This document shows positions 61,601 to 64,000 of a stretch of 64,000 nt of DNA, piece after piece (within the stretch, counting starts at the first letter, position 1; each line of letters starts with the position of its first letter). The DNA comes from Aegilops tauschii subsp. strangulata (Eukaryota > Streptophyta > Magnoliopsida > Poales > Poaceae): positions 506,136,601-506,200,600 of the forward strand of contig NC_053035.3 in NCBI RefSeq assembly GCF_002575655.3, written 5' to 3'. Below the pieces are notes generated by a model. The model did no database searches. It had not been told where the DNA came from and saw only the letters and a program-made list of their open reading frames with translations. The position numbers were made by a program, and so were the translations under genes.

Positions 61601-62679
61601 AGAATGAGCCCGGTCCAGTTCGACGTCTATATGGGCCAAGCCCATTAATTATTATTTTTCTAGCAATTTGTGTCAACTACATGGGCCGACACCAAGAATT
61701 TGGCCTTTTTATTTTCTAGGACACGGCCTTCTACAGTTCATTTCTTTTTTGGGCCTCAAACTTTTTATAGTCCATTTCAGTTTTGGGCCTCCATAACAAA
61801 ATTGTTCCAGCGACAGTGAAATAGATGGAATTCAAACAAGCATGTATGTTAAACAGCCATGGGTGACAATTTTATTTCTTTCAACACAAAAAGATTCCTT
61901 AAACAGCCACGTGTACAACAATAGGTACATTCAAGGTACATTCAAGCACAGGAAGTACTACCAAGGAGCTAAAACACGTACTAACAGCAAACATGTACAT
62001 TCAAGCATCCACGTAGCTACCAAGTAGCTACCATTTCTACCAGGAGCAGCAACAGCCGCCTGAAAGACAAGGAGGTACTACCACAACCAGCAGCAACCAT
62101 CCATCACCACCAGCGGCGACATTTCAGAGACGCCCTCCCCTTGCTGTTGCTTGGCGTGCTGCATCACAAGTCCCCCTACACACACAAAATTCAGATGTTC
62201 AAAACATATCAACATGTTGAGCAGTTAGGGAATCATGGAGCAAATGTTACTGTGGTGCAAGGCGACAGATTACAGGATTAAATATTAACAGAAGAAGAAT
62301 CGTTGAACAAATCGTGCAAAATGGCATGGTGGATTTGGAAAGTAACATTCAAGCAGCAGTTTGAATCGATGAGCAGACTATACAGATTCTAACAAGGCTA
62401 CAAGGCTACACATTTGAACACAGGAAACCATAAATTTGAACAACCAAATTGAGAATAAGAGTAGATCAACAATTGCATAGCAACTAAATTCTAAATATCA
62501 CTGACCAACTGGGTCGAACAATACCCAAATGACGCGGTGCAGCGACAAAGAAACATGGAAACCAACACAAAGTCCGCCAAAATTTCATCGCATCACCGAG
62601 CAAACACTGAGATCAGGCGGAAGAGACCAACACTGAATAGAGCGGTAATAGAGAGGGGATGGGGGAGCGAGTAACTTAC

Positions 62680-63049
62680 AACATCACAAAAGGTACTTCC
62701 ACTTCTCACCATCGACCCTGCAAACCTGCGATTTAAACACAAATCAGGACACGGGATTTGCAAGAAAAACTATCACAGCACGAGTTCGAATAAGAACAAG
62801 GAGATAGGGGCGGGAGCAAAGGGAACCGAGATGCTTACCATGGAGACCTACTTGATGTTGGAGTCCTTCCTGAAGCTGTCCCTGCAAAAACAGAACCAAA
62901 ATGGGCCCCGGTCAGGCTGCGTCACCACGCCACAGAAACAACGTGAATCGAACCACAACAACAAATCAAATCTGGGGCTCACATGAGGACTAAGACAGCG
63001 CTTGGGCTTGTTGGAGTCTTTCTTGGCCTTGCTCTTCTTCACCACAAGC
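62680..63049 (-). pseudogene. HMGB (high mobility group B) gene fragment captured by CACTA
   Basis: Three short exons with GT-AG borders: 63049-62983, 62881-62839 and 62725-62680. Exon 1 encodes LVVKKSKAKKDSNKPKR, matching the basic linker and the start of the HMG box of plant HMGB proteins (KDPNKPKR). Exon 2 encodes DSFRKDSNIK, a TAG (62850-62848) and VSM, in the place of helix I. Exon 3 encodes DGEKWKYL, matching the GEKWK motif of helix II. HMGB proteins are nuclear DNA-bending chromatin proteins. The retained introns show capture at the DNA level, not through an mRNA. The rest of the box and the acidic tail are missing, so it is a non-functional piece. Confidence 0.62.
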
Positions 63050-64000
63050 CTGCATCACCACAAAAACAATAGCAGCAAAGCGAATCAGAACCCAACGCGA
63101 AACAACATCAGGAAAACCCAAGCAGAACCACCACCGAAATGAGTCCATCAACTAAAACCAAGCAGATGATAACATTGAGTAAGAAAGACTGATGAGAGGT
63201 GCTGGTTTACCTAAAACCATTTCCTTGATAACACTCATTTCCGTCTAAGGTGAAATAAACATATGCATGCCAAGGTGAAATAGTACAAAGAAAGCACTCA
63301 TCAGGTAGTAGTGCATACAAAATCCCTGTTTTACTAGTAGCAAATACTCTGTGTGTTAGCAGTAGTAAAAACTATACAAAATCCTTGTTTTACTAGTATC
63401 AAATACTTTGTGTTAGCAGTAGTAAAAACTCATGCAGTACCAAATTCAAAAAAAAATTGTTGTAGCTAACAGAAGTATGGAACAATTGTTAACAACTCGA
63501 GTCAGAAAAGGTAGGAGTCTCTTAAGAGAGACACAACTGATACTGATCAAAGATAATAACATAGCACAAAAATAGGTAGGTACATTGACTTCATTAAAGA
63601 CAATAAGCAGGACCAACAGATTCACATGTTATATCAGTATGACGTTACAATGGCAGATGCCAGGTGTGAAATGGATATGGCAAAAAAATATGCTCAGAAT
63701 AGAGGATATGCAGATTGGGGGAAGCAGAGTTAGCCATATTCAAAAATGAAAAAATAGTAAATGGTCTACCTACAGTATTATCCTTCCAGCATGAAGATGT
63801 GAGTACATACTAAGTAGCATCGGCACAAGATAAACAGAAACGAACAATCCAAAAGATGTAGTATGAGTATGTACATTACAAGGAACAATTTTTTGCATTG
63901 ACAACAAAAGCTATGCTCACAAATTTGTATTGTAGGTACAGGAAATGTGCCAGAAATCATATAAGCATACACAATTACACACATGATACTTAGATCACAC

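Larger units (their letters stand above)
61311..64000 (+). mobile_element. CACTA transposon, left end (continues past the window)
   Basis: The terminus CACTACAAGAAATATGTC is preceded by TGG (61308-61310), one possible copy of the 3-bp target duplication. The next 280 bp are packed with AAGGTCR/YGACCTT motifs. The rest of the window shows no opposite terminus and no transposase, but it holds an HMGB gene fragment. From about 63060 to 64000 I see only AT-rich DNA with a short direct repeat (CAAAATCC.TGTTTTACTAGTA at about 63318 and 63376). Confidence 0.8.

Overview
The window is intergenic, transposon-built DNA from a Triticeae grass (wheat, Aegilops, barley or rye type). The evidence is the repeat families: Ty1/copia LTRs opening TGTTGGAAATATGCCCTAG and TGAAGGAAATATGCCC (BARE/WIS/Angela group), LTRs opening TGATACGTCTCCAACGTATC, CACTA termini opening CACTACAAGAAATATG, and a chromodomain Ty3/gypsy element. 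I see no intact host gene, tRNA or rRNA gene, and no prokaryotic feature. All recognisable coding sequence belongs to transposable elements or to host gene pieces carried by DNA transposons.

Layout. 1-9796: Ty3/gypsy chromovirus (Tekay-like), plus strand, with a partial 5' LTR, an extra ORF ahead of gag, a gag-pol with several breaks and a 3'-truncated right LTR. 9797-11876: copia pol fragment. About 11.9-15.3 kb: unassigned, with local duplications. About 15.3-19.0 kb: repeat-rich end of one CACTA transposon. 19015-36808: a second CACTA-type unit carrying two B3-like gene remnants, a small hypothetical ORF and a tandem array, and interrupted by a complete LTR element (19175-27292, duplication TTGGG). 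36809-50139: minus-strand BARE/WIS-like copia remnant whose 1.76-kb LTR is split twice, by a complete copia element (38815-47453, duplication CGAAT) and by a solo LTR (47939-49630, duplication TACCT). 50140-50941: LINE reverse transcriptase piece. 51610-55432: 3' half of another TGATACGTCTCC element. 55433-61310: Tat-like gypsy 3' part with an antisense six-exon gene. 61311-64000: start of a third CACTA element carrying an intron-containing HMGB fragment.

How the parts work together. This is a layered history, not a pathway. Hand-counted LTR differences suggest the split minus-strand copia was hit last by the 38.8-47.5 kb element (10 differences in 1786 bp). The chromovirus is next youngest (about 20-25 differences in about 1.6 kb), and the 19.2-27.3 kb element is older (16 differences in the first about 375 bp). 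The most interesting signals are the antisense gene with its own TATA box, spliceable introns and poly(A) signal; the chimeric, tandemly amplified exon in the B3-like gene; the HMGB capture; the very young copia element with wrecked coding sequence; and the extra ORF ahead of gag in the chromovirus.
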